Shown in pieces: positions 35,432 to 44,881 of a stretch of 64,000 nucleotides of DNA. Under the pieces are notes generated by a model. The model saw only the letters and a program-made list of their open reading frames with translations, did no database searches and was not told the DNA's origin. The stretch's first letter is position 1; every line of letters begins with the position of its first letter. The position numbers were made by a program, and so were the translations under genes. The DNA is from Oceanospirillum sp048264105 (GTDB lineage: Bacteria; Pseudomonadota; Gammaproteobacteria; Pseudomonadales; Halomonadaceae): positions 682,001 through 746,000 of the forward strand of contig JBLXDJ010000001.1 of assembly GCA_048264105.1 (NCBI GenBank), given 5' to 3'.

Positions 35432-38059
35432 CTATTCAGGAGATTGCACAGGCTGTGCCAGCTGTTTGATCTGCTTGATGGTATTGATAGCTAACTGGTT
35501 GTTTTTAATTGCTTCTTTTTCTGTATTGCGGCTCCAGTCAAGACTGATTTGGCCCTTGATCTGCTGCAGCAGAATTGCAGAATCGATATCCTGATTTGCA
35601 TTTTGCATCAGCCAGTTTAACCAGCGCAGGTCGTTGATTCCCTGACGGATACCCAGCAAAGACGCATGCAGAACCGGCGGCTGGCACACCCCGGCAGTGG
35701 GCATCAGCAACTGCACATCGTCCTCCCGGCCATCGGTAGGGTCATAGGGGTGGGCGGTGGGCATACGGCCATGCCACTGCCAGAAACCACCCGCACCGGA
35801 GCGCCACAGATACAGTCCCGCCGCAAAACGCAGCTGAGGCAGGTTATAGAGATAAGTTTGGGTGTTACTGGCTTTAAGATCCGCCAGACGCTGAGCGGTA
35901 AGGCCATAGCCCTGATTGATCAGCACCGCATCATAGTGGCTTGCCAGACTGTCATGGTGGCTGTGGTTCAGCTGGGCTAAAACCTGTGCCTCGGGCAGGG
36001 TTTGCTTGAGTTGCGTGCGGAACAGATCCAACTTCTGATCACTTTGCAGATGAAGCCCCGGCTCATCGGCCAATGACCAGATCAGATAGGGGAAGGTGCT
36101 TTTCAGCTGATTCAGCCGGATCAGCGCCTGATCCCGTACCGGTTGGGAGTCATCACTTAACAGACGTTTCACCGGCGTATAGGCGGGGTAGGGTGGCAGC
36201 AGCCCCTGCAACAGCGGGCTTTGGGCAGCCTGTTTGAACAAGGACTCCTTACCTTGTAACGGTGTTGGCAGGGCAGGAGCGACACCGGTTAACCCCAGCT
36301 GATGCAGCAGTCGGTAGTCGCAATCCGCCTGTGTTTGTTGCTCATGTGTCTGTTGTTCTCGGGTTTTAAACCAGCTCAGGTGCGGGGCGTAATCCAGATA
36401 GATACCTACGGGTTTATCAGCGGCGGGCAGCTTCAGGTTAAGGGGCTGAATCGCAAACCGGATACGGTGCTGGCTGAACTGCAGGCCATATTCACCGGCA
36501 GGCGGTTCTGATAAGCCGTTGGACAGGCTGACCGCGATTAAGCCTTTGCGATCGGCAACAGGCTTATCCGGCGAGGGAAAATCCGCCTGACCGGTAATCA
36601 CCCACTGTTCGGCCTGACCGGATACCAGCGGCGGGTTCTCAGGATCTAAAGGATGCAGAAACAGCTGAGGTTGCAGGGCTTTTTCCTGACCACCGGCGCG
36701 GCGCAATCCGGTTTTAACCCGAAACAGCTTGAGATTTTTTAAGGGCAGGTTCACCGCTTTAAGCCTGCCTGCGTCTTTGGGAATATCGACCCGTAGGCTG
36801 ATCTCTTCCTGATCTGCCCAGCGCAGGGGCTGATCAGGTTGGGTTAGGATAAGAGGGGGCAAATAGCGGGCTAGCTCGGGGTTTGGAATAACCGGCCAGT
36901 GTTCGGTAAAGCGGTTGTAGCTTTGCTGTTCGTAGTCTTCAAATGCGGTTTTTGCCTGAGCGAGCTGCTCCAGATTATTGGCGGGGGCTGCTAACAATGC
37001 CGAGATAAAACGCCCTGCCGTATCCGGGCTGCTGAAGGCCAGGTCCAGTTTGCCCGTTTTTACCTCGATCAGGGCATCAACAGGATGGCCGCGCTCACGG
37101 GCAAAGCTTGTCCAGAATGCATTTTGCAACTGTTTCAGCCACTGATTCTTGCTGGCACCTTCTGCAGATTGAGAGCCGTTATCCGGTAATTCAGGTTGGT
37201 TCAGATAGTACTGACTCAGCCACTCCTGCTGATCCAGCTTTTGCAGCAACACCGGCTGACCATTGATTCGAATGCTGCGTTCAAGGGCGTGGGGCAGGTA
37301 TTCCCATTCGCCAATATCATCCACCCAGAGCCGCACTTTCCAGAGGCCGTTGGCGATGGGCAGGCTTAACCCTGTAAGCCCCTCAAAACCATCGGCCAGT
37401 GCAGGATCAAAGTAGGGGCGGTTACGGTTGCGTATTGCCCCTGAAATGGCAATTCCGCGAGCTGAATCAGCCTCTTTTAGCGGGAAGCTCACAGGGGTAA
37501 AACCCGCTGCTACCGGCTGATCCTGTGGGCCAAAATCCCAGCCGATCAGACCCTCAGGCAGTTTCGGGCTGGCTTCCAGCGTCACCGATTGCCAGCGGAC
37601 GGTGCCATTCAGGGGGCTTAGGAAAATCTGCCGGATATCTTCTGAGGTGAAAGTCTGTTTACGTTCGGTTCTCAGATTATCCAGCGACAGGGTAAAGCTG
37701 AAATTTCCCTGTGGCAGCAGCTGTTCACGATTAAAGCGGGTGAAATAGTTGGACGAGCGCCGTGAGTCGATACGGATCAGTAAGCGTGCCGCCTCAGCAC
37801 GGGTGTTCACGCCCTGAATTTTGAGCTGTAATCCCGGATCAACCCCCTTATCAAAACGCCAGTGTTGCTTGGCCGCCCCCTGTGACAGGGTTAACCCCAG
37901 CTCGTTTGAATCAACGGATGATCTGGTGTCGTCAGCTAGGGGTGGGGCAGACATCAGTAGCATTAGCCCCGCCAGCAGTAACATTCCCATTAGAATACGG
38001 CCTAATAGCTGCAGCCAGATATTCAGGCTGTCCGGCAGCTGCCGCTTACTGTTAGCCAC
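35432..38059 (-). CDS. exported 875-residue protein with TIM-barrel/DUF4091-like C-terminal half
   Basis: Large protein with one N-terminal membrane helix or signal (LLAGLMLLMS), a beta-rich first half, and a second half resembling TIM-barrel glycoside-hydrolase-like proteins with DUF4091: GIYLDYAPHLSW, PYLIWSLADEPGLH (possible catalytic acid), NQGYGLTAQRL and GGFWQWHGRM. I infer a role in trimming or modifying the polysaccharide, or carbohydrate binding; no catalytic residue is proven. GTG at 38059 is chosen because GGAG lies six bases upstream and it overlaps the previous stop by eight bases; TTG at 38086 is an alternative. The Vibrio syp cluster has no such gene at this place. Confidence 0.65.
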   Translation of the reverse strand: MANSKRQLPDSLNIWLQLLGRILMGMLLLAGLMLLMSAPPLADDTRSSVDSNELGLTLSQGAAKQHWRFDKGVDPGLQLKIQGVNTRAEAARLLIRIDSRRSSNYFTRFNREQLLPQGNFSFTLSLDNLRTERKQTFTSEDIRQIFLSPLNGTVRWQSVTLEASPKLPEGLIGWDFGPQDQPVAAGFTPVSFPLKEADSARGIAISGAIRNRNRPYFDPALADGFEGLTGLSLPIANGLWKVRLWVDDIGEWEYLPHALERSIRINGQPVLLQKLDQQEWLSQYYLNQPELPDNGSQSAEGASKNQWLKQLQNAFWTSFARERGHPVDALIEVKTGKLDLAFSSPDTAGRFISALLAAPANNLEQLAQAKTAFEDYEQQSYNRFTEHWPVIPNPELARYLPPLILTQPDQPLRWADQEEISLRVDIPKDAGRLKAVNLPLKNLKLFRVKTGLRRAGGQEKALQPQLFLHPLDPENPPLVSGQAEQWVITGQADFPSPDKPVADRKGLIAVSLSNGLSEPPAGEYGLQFSQHRIRFAIQPLNLKLPAADKPVGIYLDYAPHLSWFKTREQQTHEQQTQADCDYRLLHQLGLTGVAPALPTPLQGKESLFKQAAQSPLLQGLLPPYPAYTPVKRLLSDDSQPVRDQALIRLNQLKSTFPYLIWSLADEPGLHLQSDQKLDLFRTQLKQTLPEAQVLAQLNHSHHDSLASHYDAVLINQGYGLTAQRLADLKASNTQTYLYNLPQLRFAAGLYLWRSGAGGFWQWHGRMPTAHPYDPTDGREDDVQLLMPTAGVCQPPVLHASLLGIRQGINDLRWLNWLMQNANQDIDSAILLQQIKGQISLDWSRNTEKEAIKNNQLAINTIKQIKQLAQPVQSPE

Positions 38060-39332
38060 GGTGGGCTCCACGGGAGGCAGGTTCAAAGGCCATAGCTTGG
38101 GAGGTTGTCATAGATTGCTCGGCTGTTATAGGTTGCACGGGGCTTGCGTGCCCCGAACTCTGGCTGGCCAGAAAGCCACTACGGGCACGAATCAGCTGAC
38201 GGATCACCCGGGTTTTATGCTCCCAGCTTTCCGGTTCTACCGCCTGTTGGCGCTGCTCGGAAGCGGAGGCAGCTTGCTGAGGCTGTAATGACTCTGCGCT
38301 CACCACCTGATCCAGCAGCTGAATAAAGTGACCGGCGTTATCCGCCAGATGCACCAGATGCTGATAGCGTTCTGCAGCAGGGAAACGCAGTGAGACGATC
38401 TCGGTGCCAGTGGCCAGATACTCTTTCAGCTTGAGCGGATTGCAGTGGGTAATTTGCTCACACTCCCGGAAGGGCAGCAGGGCGATATCCCAATGCTGAC
38501 AGTAAGCCGCCAGCTGCTGATGAGGAATTGCATCCAGCCAGATCACATTAGGCTGTTGCAGCAGATCCTGTGTCTCCGTATGTACTGCGCCGATCAGCAT
38601 CAGCGTCCAATCGGGAAAGCGTTGGCTGATCTGTTTCAGCAGCTGAATATCCACCCAGTCGGCCAGTTGGCCGTAAAAGCCCATTGTTTTTCCCATGGGA
38701 AATTCTTCTGGTTTTTCAGTGGGTTGGCTGAAGAGATCAAAATCAACACCGTGTTCCAGAGCACGGGTTTTACCCATTGGGAATTTCTCTGCCAGACGGG
38801 TACTGGCGGTCAGTATCAGGTCACAGCGTTCGGCTAACTGAGCTTCCATCCGGCTGATCACAGCGTGATCAACACCAGCCAAAGAGGCGAAATCATCACC
38901 GCAGTAATAGATGGAGAAATCTTCGCCACAATGGCCGATCAGATCCGCCGCACTCGGCAGGGAGATCCAGAGCACTGTCGGTTGATCATCGTTGATCAGG
39001 CTGCAGATCTGTTTTTTCAGCTGATAACGGTTGAACTGACGCACCAACTGACTGCCGAAAAATGGGATCACTTTAGGATCAATCAGGTGTGATGGCTCAA
39101 TCTGCCCGGCTGCATTCTGTTGTTGAACAGGTTTAGCGATAGCTGCCCCCGAAGTCAGCATCGCTTTGCCTTTGCGATAAGCCCGGGCGAAATCATGGCG
39201 GTTCAGTTTGGGTGATCGTAACCCCAGAGAGTTAATCCAGATCACTTCGTCCTCTGCCGCGATGCGTTTAAACAGGTGTTGCGTGCTGCTGGGATGACTG
39301 CCCCAGTCTTCACCAAAGACGATCCAACGCAT
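38052..39332 (-). CDS. glycosyltransferase, GT-B type (SypN position)
   Basis: A 426-residue glycosyltransferase-like protein (WIVFGEDWGSHPSSTQHLFKRI at the start, cut here to its key features: GEDWG and the Ser/Thr-rich loop). It carries FYGQLADWVD and LMLIGAVHTE in the C-terminal domain and ITHCNPLKLKEYLATG near the donor site, as in TuaH-like GT4 relatives. ATG at 39332 has GGGAGG five bases upstream. By position between the acetyltransferase and Wzz it corresponds to SypN. Confidence 0.8.
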   Translation of the reverse strand: MRWIVFGEDWGSHPSSTQHLFKRIAAEDEVIWINSLGLRSPKLNRHDFARAYRKGKAMLTSGAAIAKPVQQQNAAGQIEPSHLIDPKVIPFFGSQLVRQFNRYQLKKQICSLINDDQPTVLWISLPSAADLIGHCGEDFSIYYCGDDFASLAGVDHAVISRMEAQLAERCDLILTASTRLAEKFPMGKTRALEHGVDFDLFSQPTEKPEEFPMGKTMGFYGQLADWVDIQLLKQISQRFPDWTLMLIGAVHTETQDLLQQPNVIWLDAIPHQQLAAYCQHWDIALLPFRECEQITHCNPLKLKEYLATGTEIVSLRFPAAERYQHLVHLADNAGHFIQLLDQVVSAESLQPQQAASASEQRQQAVEPESWEHKTRVIRQLIRARSGFLASQSSGHASPVQPITAEQSMTTSQAMAFEPASRGAHRG

Positions 39333-39430
39333 AATAGCCTCCCGTCCCGCCGGTTTGGCGGGCAACAAAATTTAGACAAAAAACAGATAGAAAAGGGGGT
39401 AACGCTCTGCTGGAACGCGCTAGAACCCGA

Positions 39431-40213
39431 TCAGGCAGCGTTTTCCGTATCCTGATGATGTTTCATCGCAATCGGCTTGCGGCTCAGGCTTTCCGGGCAA
39501 TCATCCGGCAGCAGTTTGCGCACGATTTTGGCGGGATTTCCGGCGGCGATCACATTGGCAGGCAGATCTTTGGTGACCACGCTGCCCGCGCCGACAATGG
39601 TATTTTCCCCGATGGTGACGCCGGGCAGGATGGTGACACCGGTTCCCAGCCAGACATTTTTCTTCAGATGGATCTTACCGATCTGATCCTCGGTATCCGG
39701 CGCGCCTGCGGCACGGGCGTCGGCATCCAGCGGGTGGCCGGGATAGCCCGCCAGAAATGCACGGCCAGCCATACGCACGTTATCTTCCAGAATTACCTCT
39801 GTAGCCACGGCAATGCTGGTTTGCCAGCCGATATCGACGTTATCACCGACAATCAGCTGGGGGCGCTCTAAGCTGCACCAGCGGCCGGAGAAGGTACTGA
39901 TACCGGACACCCGACAACCTTCACCCATCTGAATACTCAGGGGCTGCAGCACCTGCGGCATACCGGAGTAGAGAAAGAGCTTTTTGCCACCGGTAATCTG
40001 GCTTTTAAAGACCGGAGACCAGTAAAGGCGGCGGGACAGGCTCTGGAGCAGGTTTACCACCACCTTGTGAGCCATATAGATGCCTTTGTGCAACACAGGA
40101 ATCGAGGGCAATTCCAGCGTGTTCAGTCGTACCCAGTTGTTGCGAATCGCTCTGGCAACCGGATTAGGGCTGTTTTTAGCCCACTGCTTGAGTTGGTTGA
40201 TCGCTTGAGACAT
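39431..40213 (-). CDS. sypM: left-handed beta-helix acetyltransferase (SypM-like)
   Basis: A 260-residue acyltransferase with hexapeptide repeats from about residue 95 to 235 (for example NVWLGTGVTILPGVTIGENTI trimmed to its repeats, and IVGAGSVVTKDLPANVIAAGNPAK). It would O- or N-acetylate the polymer or a precursor. AGGAGG is six bases before the ATG. In the Vibrio order it falls between L and N, as here. Confidence 0.88.
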   Translation of the reverse strand: MSQAINQLKQWAKNSPNPVARAIRNNWVRLNTLELPSIPVLHKGIYMAHKVVVNLLQSLSRRLYWSPVFKSQITGGKKLFLYSGMPQVLQPLSIQMGEGCRVSGISTFSGRWCSLERPQLIVGDNVDIGWQTSIAVATEVILEDNVRMAGRAFLAGYPGHPLDADARAAGAPDTEDQIGKIHLKKNVWLGTGVTILPGVTIGENTIVGAGSVVTKDLPANVIAAGNPAKIVRKLLPDDCPESLSRKPIAMKHHQDTENAA

Positions 40214-40299
40214 GGGAACCTCCTTGGCCGGAACGGCGGCTCAGCAATCGTTGTTGCTGATAGCTGTGAGCCTTAGCGCTGTTCTGACGGACTCTGGAT

Positions 40300-41847
40300 T
40301 TAATGATTCTGAATTAACTGGTTTGCATCCGGGGAGACGTTGGCATGAGTTTCTGTCGCCCCATTTGCTTCACTGTCTTCAGTTAGTGCATCAAGCATGC
40401 CATTTGCAGATTGCATCAAAGGCTGCAGGTTGTGGCTGACCGCCATGCTGAGTGCAAACAGGATATAGATCGGCCAGGTAAAGCCCTGAGTGAGAAAGGT
40501 GCCGGAGATCATAAAGCCCACCACACCGGCCAGTGTTGCCTGCGCGCTAACGACCATGGCGGCGGGCAGAATCGGTTCTTTCTTTTTCAGACGATCATGG
40601 CGGTGCTCAAGGCCGGGATGATGGTATTTACTCACGATAACCTCGGCTCTTTTGGCGCGGGCAAAGAGGTCGTTAACGCCCATTGCTTGTTTAATATTAT
40701 TTTTCAGCAGGCGTACCACCACGGTGACAAAGGCGATAAAACCGACAAAGCCTGTTTCTGCCAGCACACCGAGCCAGGTACTGTGTACCGCGTGGTTTTT
40801 ACCGTCCCAGTGGGGGCTGTAGAAGAAGTAGTTGTAGTAGAAGTTGTTCAGGCCAACGCCACTTAAAGGATTGCTTAAGGCCATATTCCACGCGGCCTGC
40901 CAGGCATAGATGCGCCCCATGGCAGAAGCGTCGATGCCGTCTTCAGCGGCACCACCGGATGAGCGATCTGAAATCCCCGCCAGCACCAGCAGCAAACTGG
41001 CCGCAGCGCCACCGGCCATAACCAGCAGCGCTTTGTTTTCCACTTTCTGCCAGGCAAAAACACCGGTTACCGCCAGAATGCCCAGCAAACCACCCCGGCT
41101 TTGGGTGGCGATAATGGCGGAGACGATAATGAAGTAGCCGATTAAGGCGAAAAAACGTGGCAGCTTGGCAGTCACAGGGGCAAAGAAAAGTGCCAGAGAG
41201 AAACTGGTCGGGAAGAGCAGCACCAGCGCCAGATCGTTAGGGTCACCCAGCATAGAACCCATATCACGGCTGATGGTCACCCGGGTGCCTTCGACCAGTC
41301 CGATACCGTTCATCTTGTTATTCAGGGCAACCAGAGCGATCAGGATGCCCGCCAGTAAAATGCTCCAGTTGCAGATTGCAAAGTCCCGTTTGCACTTTGG
41401 CAGCCAGGCGATAATCAGCATCATGATGCCGATTTTGACGAAGTTACCGGTCCAGGCTGCAATCGCTTCCGGACGGTTACTGGCAAAGAGAACACCCACT
41501 GTCGTCAGGGCAAAAAACACCGCCATGCCGGTGAAGTGGCTGTTCCAGAAAATTTTAATCTCTTTGGTGATGGCAAGGTGCCATGCGGTCACGCCCAAAG
41601 CCCCCAGTGCCAGCAGCTGAGGAATCTTAAAGGGGTAAAGCACCGGAAAGGCTTCATGAATCCGGAAAAAGGAGAAGATGATAAAGCCGAGGCAGATCCA
41701 GATCACAAGGCGCATCGCCATCCAGCCCAAGAGTGGCAGTAACGCCAGCGGCAGAATCAGCAACGGGTGCGGGGCAAACCACCAGGCCAGTGTCATCACC
41801 ACACACAGGCCCAGCGGCATCAGCATCTGATTGAGTGTCTGTAACAT
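40300..41847 (-). CDS. sypL: O-antigen ligase/polymerase-like membrane protein (SypL-like)
   Basis: A polytopic membrane protein of 515 residues with about 10-12 helices and the Wzy_C/O-antigen ligase signature: TQSRGGLLGIL and, in the large periplasmic loop, HAVHSTWLGVLAETGF. It would polymerise repeat units. ATG at 41847 has AGGAG seven bases upstream; an in-frame ATG six codons earlier lacks one. The C-terminal 40 residues are polar and cytoplasmic. Confidence 0.88.
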   Translation of the reverse strand: MLQTLNQMLMPLGLCVVMTLAWWFAPHPLLILPLALLPLLGWMAMRLVIWICLGFIIFSFFRIHEAFPVLYPFKIPQLLALGALGVTAWHLAITKEIKIFWNSHFTGMAVFFALTTVGVLFASNRPEAIAAWTGNFVKIGIMMLIIAWLPKCKRDFAICNWSILLAGILIALVALNNKMNGIGLVEGTRVTISRDMGSMLGDPNDLALVLLFPTSFSLALFFAPVTAKLPRFFALIGYFIIVSAIIATQSRGGLLGILAVTGVFAWQKVENKALLVMAGGAAASLLLVLAGISDRSSGGAAEDGIDASAMGRIYAWQAAWNMALSNPLSGVGLNNFYYNYFFYSPHWDGKNHAVHSTWLGVLAETGFVGFIAFVTVVVRLLKNNIKQAMGVNDLFARAKRAEVIVSKYHHPGLEHRHDRLKKKEPILPAAMVVSAQATLAGVVGFMISGTFLTQGFTWPIYILFALSMAVSHNLQPLMQSANGMLDALTEDSEANGATETHANVSPDANQLIQNH

Positions 41848-41895
41848 CGCCTTTCTCCTTTTCAAACCTGCCTATTCAAACTTGCTTAGGTCGGA

Positions 41896-43434
41896 TCAGC
41901 TCTTTCTGAGCAGGCCACCATCGGTTTTCAGCAGTACCCGATGACAGATGATCAGACTCACCAGCATACAAAGCAGTAACCAGGCCAGTTGCAAAATGAG
42001 ACTGTGCGCAGGGATCAGGTTGAAAGCCAAAAGCAGGCTTTGAGCGACGATCAGAAGGCAGGGAATCAGAGCGTAGATCAGGTGTTGTTTCTGATAGGGC
42101 AGTTTTAACAGCCGCTGGCTGATCAGCAGATAGGCGATCAGGCGCAGCACCTGACTGACCAGCAGAACTGAGACCGCACCGGCTGCCGCACCGTAGCCTG
42201 AAGCAGCACCGTAATCGATGGCAAAAGGCAGGGCCAGCAAACAAAGGGCACCGGTGACCAGTTCGATCAGCATCTGGATCTCACTACGTTCGGTAGCGAA
42301 ACAGCCAAGGTTAAACAGGGCTCCCCATTGTTTAAAGATGCCCGCCAGAATCAGCCAGGGCAGAAACTGATGCAGAGATTGCAGTTCCGGAGAAAACAGC
42401 AGTGGAGTCACCAGAGGAGCAGCAACCACAACACCAAGCCCCAGTACACTGGCGATAATGGCTCCGGCCATAGCGCCGGAAGCGGCTTTATTCAGGCCGT
42501 CCTCCTGCTTCAGTAGCGCAATGCGTCTTGGATACCACCACAGCTGAAAGGGTTGGCTGAGAAGTGCTGCCAACAGAAAGAACTTTACCGCCAGTACATA
42601 GGCTGCAAGGGTTGTAGCATCTGCCGATTGGGACAGCAGCAGAATATCCAACCCTTGGGTGGCGTACATCGCAAGGCCACTGATCACAAAAGGCATCCCG
42701 AAGCGTATCTGTCGGGTGAGGCTTTTGACCTGAATCCGGATACCGGCATCTTTGATCTGAAGCCAGAGCAGTCCTGTCACCTGCAGGAGTACCGCAACCA
42801 GAGAAGCCGTCAGAACGCCCATAAGACCGTACCCCTGTTGCAGCAGAACCACCGCCAACAGGGCATAGAGTAGTGTGCGGCCAAGGGTGAGTTGCAAAAA
42901 GCGAAGGGCTTCTTCCCGCATTCGCAGCCATGCCAGCGGCACCGCCAGAACCCCTTCTGAGCTGATCAGCAGGCTTAACAGCAGAAACTCCAGCTGAGAC
43001 ACCGCCCAATATTGGTTGATGACCGGCAGTAACCAGATGCTGTTACCTGCAAGCAGCAGAAAGCTGATCACAGCCAAAGTAAGCGCTGTGCCGGTTGTAG
43101 TGGCAGAAGCTTTTTTACGGCTTTCGTCATCCTCGGCAAGTCCCGCCTCACGGTAGAGGTTATTCACTAAGCCACAGCCGACAATCACTGTTGCGCCATT
43201 GACTAAAGCCAGCAGTGTCTCCAGCCGGGCAAATTCCACCACGCCCAGCTGAAGGGTGACAAAGGGCAGCAGCAAAAATGCTACTGCCTTCATGCCGATA
43301 ATACCGATGGCGTAACAGGCCTGCTGACGAACCACAGGGCTGTTTTGCCATTTGCCTGAGAGGGCGCCGATGCGCTGTGAAAGCCGCAGCACCGTATGGG
43401 GATTTAATCGCTGTTTAAGATTCAAGCTCAGCAT
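41896..43434 (-). CDS. sypK: Wzx-type flippase (SypK-like)
   Basis: A 512-residue polytopic protein of the MATE/MVF/oligosaccharide-flippase superfamily with about 12-14 helices (early segment FARLETLLALVNGATVIVG, later RFGMPFVISGLAMYATQGLD trimmed to landmarks). It would flip lipid-linked repeat units. The start overlaps the upstream glycosyltransferase by 20 bases with GAGG placed about eight bases before the ATG, so the two are coupled. Confidence 0.88.
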   Translation of the reverse strand: MLSLNLKQRLNPHTVLRLSQRIGALSGKWQNSPVVRQQACYAIGIIGMKAVAFLLLPFVTLQLGVVEFARLETLLALVNGATVIVGCGLVNNLYREAGLAEDDESRKKASATTTGTALTLAVISFLLLAGNSIWLLPVINQYWAVSQLEFLLLSLLISSEGVLAVPLAWLRMREEALRFLQLTLGRTLLYALLAVVLLQQGYGLMGVLTASLVAVLLQVTGLLWLQIKDAGIRIQVKSLTRQIRFGMPFVISGLAMYATQGLDILLLSQSADATTLAAYVLAVKFFLLAALLSQPFQLWWYPRRIALLKQEDGLNKAASGAMAGAIIASVLGLGVVVAAPLVTPLLFSPELQSLHQFLPWLILAGIFKQWGALFNLGCFATERSEIQMLIELVTGALCLLALPFAIDYGAASGYGAAAGAVSVLLVSQVLRLIAYLLISQRLLKLPYQKQHLIYALIPCLLIVAQSLLLAFNLIPAHSLILQLAWLLLCMLVSLIICHRVLLKTDGGLLRKS

Positions 43435-44632
43435 GGGAGGTCACCTCGCGGCAGCTGTTAATGGCTGATGAGAGCTGTTTTGCCTGATCGCTGATCTTAA
43501 AGTGGGCTAAAAGGTGCTCCCGACCCTGTTCGACCATCTGTTGAAGCAGACCCGGAGGTAGCTGAGTGAATTTAAGAATGCTGGCAGCCAGCGCGAATTT
43601 ATCGCCACTTTTCACCATGTCACCCACGGGGAGTTTTTGACCAAACTGGTCGGTGAGCATTTCGCGACAAGCTTTAATGTCGGTGGTGATCACAGGGAGT
43701 TTCAGTGCCAGCGCTTCTTTAATCACCAGTGGACCGGTGTCTTTCACCCCTTGGGGGGTTACGACAAAGGGGGCAGCCAGAGCGGTGTAGTGATGGTGGT
43801 TTTCCGCAAACCAGCTTTGGGGTTTGGCTCCCAGAAAATGCACAAAGCCCACCAGATCCAGACGTATCATGCGGATCAGCAGCTCCAGTTTTAACGGACC
43901 GTCACCGACGATATCCAGCTTTGGCCGTTCCCGGGCAGGGATGTTGGCCAGTGCATGGAGCAGAACATCCACGCCTTTGGTTTCAGAGAGGCGACCCAGA
44001 TAGAGCAGGCGGTTCTGGTTGTAGAGGTTGGGGGTCTGGCTTGAGAACTGTTCAGGGTCGATACCGCAGCGGATGCGACGGATATCCGCCGTGGGCATCA
44101 GATTGCGCATGTCCTGCTGCATCTCATCGCAAACGGCAACCGCAAAATCAGCCGCCTGCAATTTGGCTGGCAGATCTGCCGGAGAGCGATAGATATCGTA
44201 ACCGTGGCAGGTAAAGGAGGCGCTGACACCTGCCAGACGGGCTGCAGCGATGGCGGTAGCCGCTGAAGCCAAACCGAAATGGGCATGAATATGTTCGCAA
44301 CCGGTTTGCTCCACTAAGGCAGCCATTCGGGCGGCGTACCAGAGCAGTGAACGGCGGGGCAGCCCTTTTTGCTGGTTGATAAAGCTCATCGCATATTGCA
44401 AACGCGCAGGGCTGGCCGACAGCTGCCAGATCACCTTGGCAACGGGAACCTCTTTCAGCAGTACCAGTTCTTCTGCAAGATGCTGATCCTCCGGTTGAGC
44501 GGGGCCATCCAGTCGCTCAAAGCTGGCGACAACAATCTCATGGCCTAAAGCCCGCATTGCTCTGATTTCATTACCAATAAAGGTTTCCGATAGCACAGGA
44601 AAAGCAGTGGTGAGATAAGCAATCTTTTTCAT
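43415..44632 (-). CDS. glycosyltransferase family 4 (SypJ position)
   Basis: A 405-residue GT-B enzyme: N-terminal YLTTAFPVLSETFIGNEIRA, a HAHFG motif typical of colanic-acid-type transferases, and the donor site RLLYLGRLSETKGVD with a later KEALALKLPVITTD. ATG at 44632 has GAGGAG upstream. It is the first gene of the minus-strand J-R operon and is preceded by a strong -24/-12 promoter. Confidence 0.88.
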   Translation of the reverse strand: MKKIAYLTTAFPVLSETFIGNEIRAMRALGHEIVVASFERLDGPAQPEDQHLAEELVLLKEVPVAKVIWQLSASPARLQYAMSFINQQKGLPRRSLLWYAARMAALVEQTGCEHIHAHFGLASAATAIAAARLAGVSASFTCHGYDIYRSPADLPAKLQAADFAVAVCDEMQQDMRNLMPTADIRRIRCGIDPEQFSSQTPNLYNQNRLLYLGRLSETKGVDVLLHALANIPARERPKLDIVGDGPLKLELLIRMIRLDLVGFVHFLGAKPQSWFAENHHHYTALAAPFVVTPQGVKDTGPLVIKEALALKLPVITTDIKACREMLTDQFGQKLPVGDMVKSGDKFALAASILKFTQLPPGLLQQMVEQGREHLLAHFKISDQAKQLSSAINSCREVTSHAELES

Positions 44633-44671
44633 GGTGGTCTCCTCGCCAGACCGGAAAAACCGATCTTGTTT

Positions 44672-44687
44672 TGGCATGGCTGATGCA
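44672..44687 (+). promoter_or_regulatory. sigma-54 promoter match for the plus-strand glycosyltransferase
   Basis: TGGCATGGCTGATGCA has GG and GC ten bases apart and a good -24 box. It points to the gene at 44882, but the implied leader is about 180 bases, so it is less certain than the others. Confidence 0.45.
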
Positions 44688-44770
44688 TTTCAAAGGTCAG
44701 CAGCAAGAAGAAAGGCCTTTGAGTTGCACTTTGCGAAACGTCAGCAATCGCAGTGATTCAAAGGGGTATC

Positions 44771-44786
44771 TGCAAGTGAGATGCCA
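44771..44786 (-). promoter_or_regulatory. sigma-54 promoter of the J-R operon
   Basis: On the minus strand: TGGCATCTCACTTGCA, a near-perfect TGGCAC-N5-TTGCA. Transcription would start near 44760, giving a leader of about 130 bases before the glycosyltransferase ATG at 44632. Confidence 0.7.
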
Positions 44787-44881
44787 AAGCCAAAACGCAA
44801 CAAGCCCGGTCAGCAGGCTTCTGAAGGATGGTTAGAGAAAGGAAGAGGGATGCCAGCTGAAGGGCAGCGGGAGTAACGATC

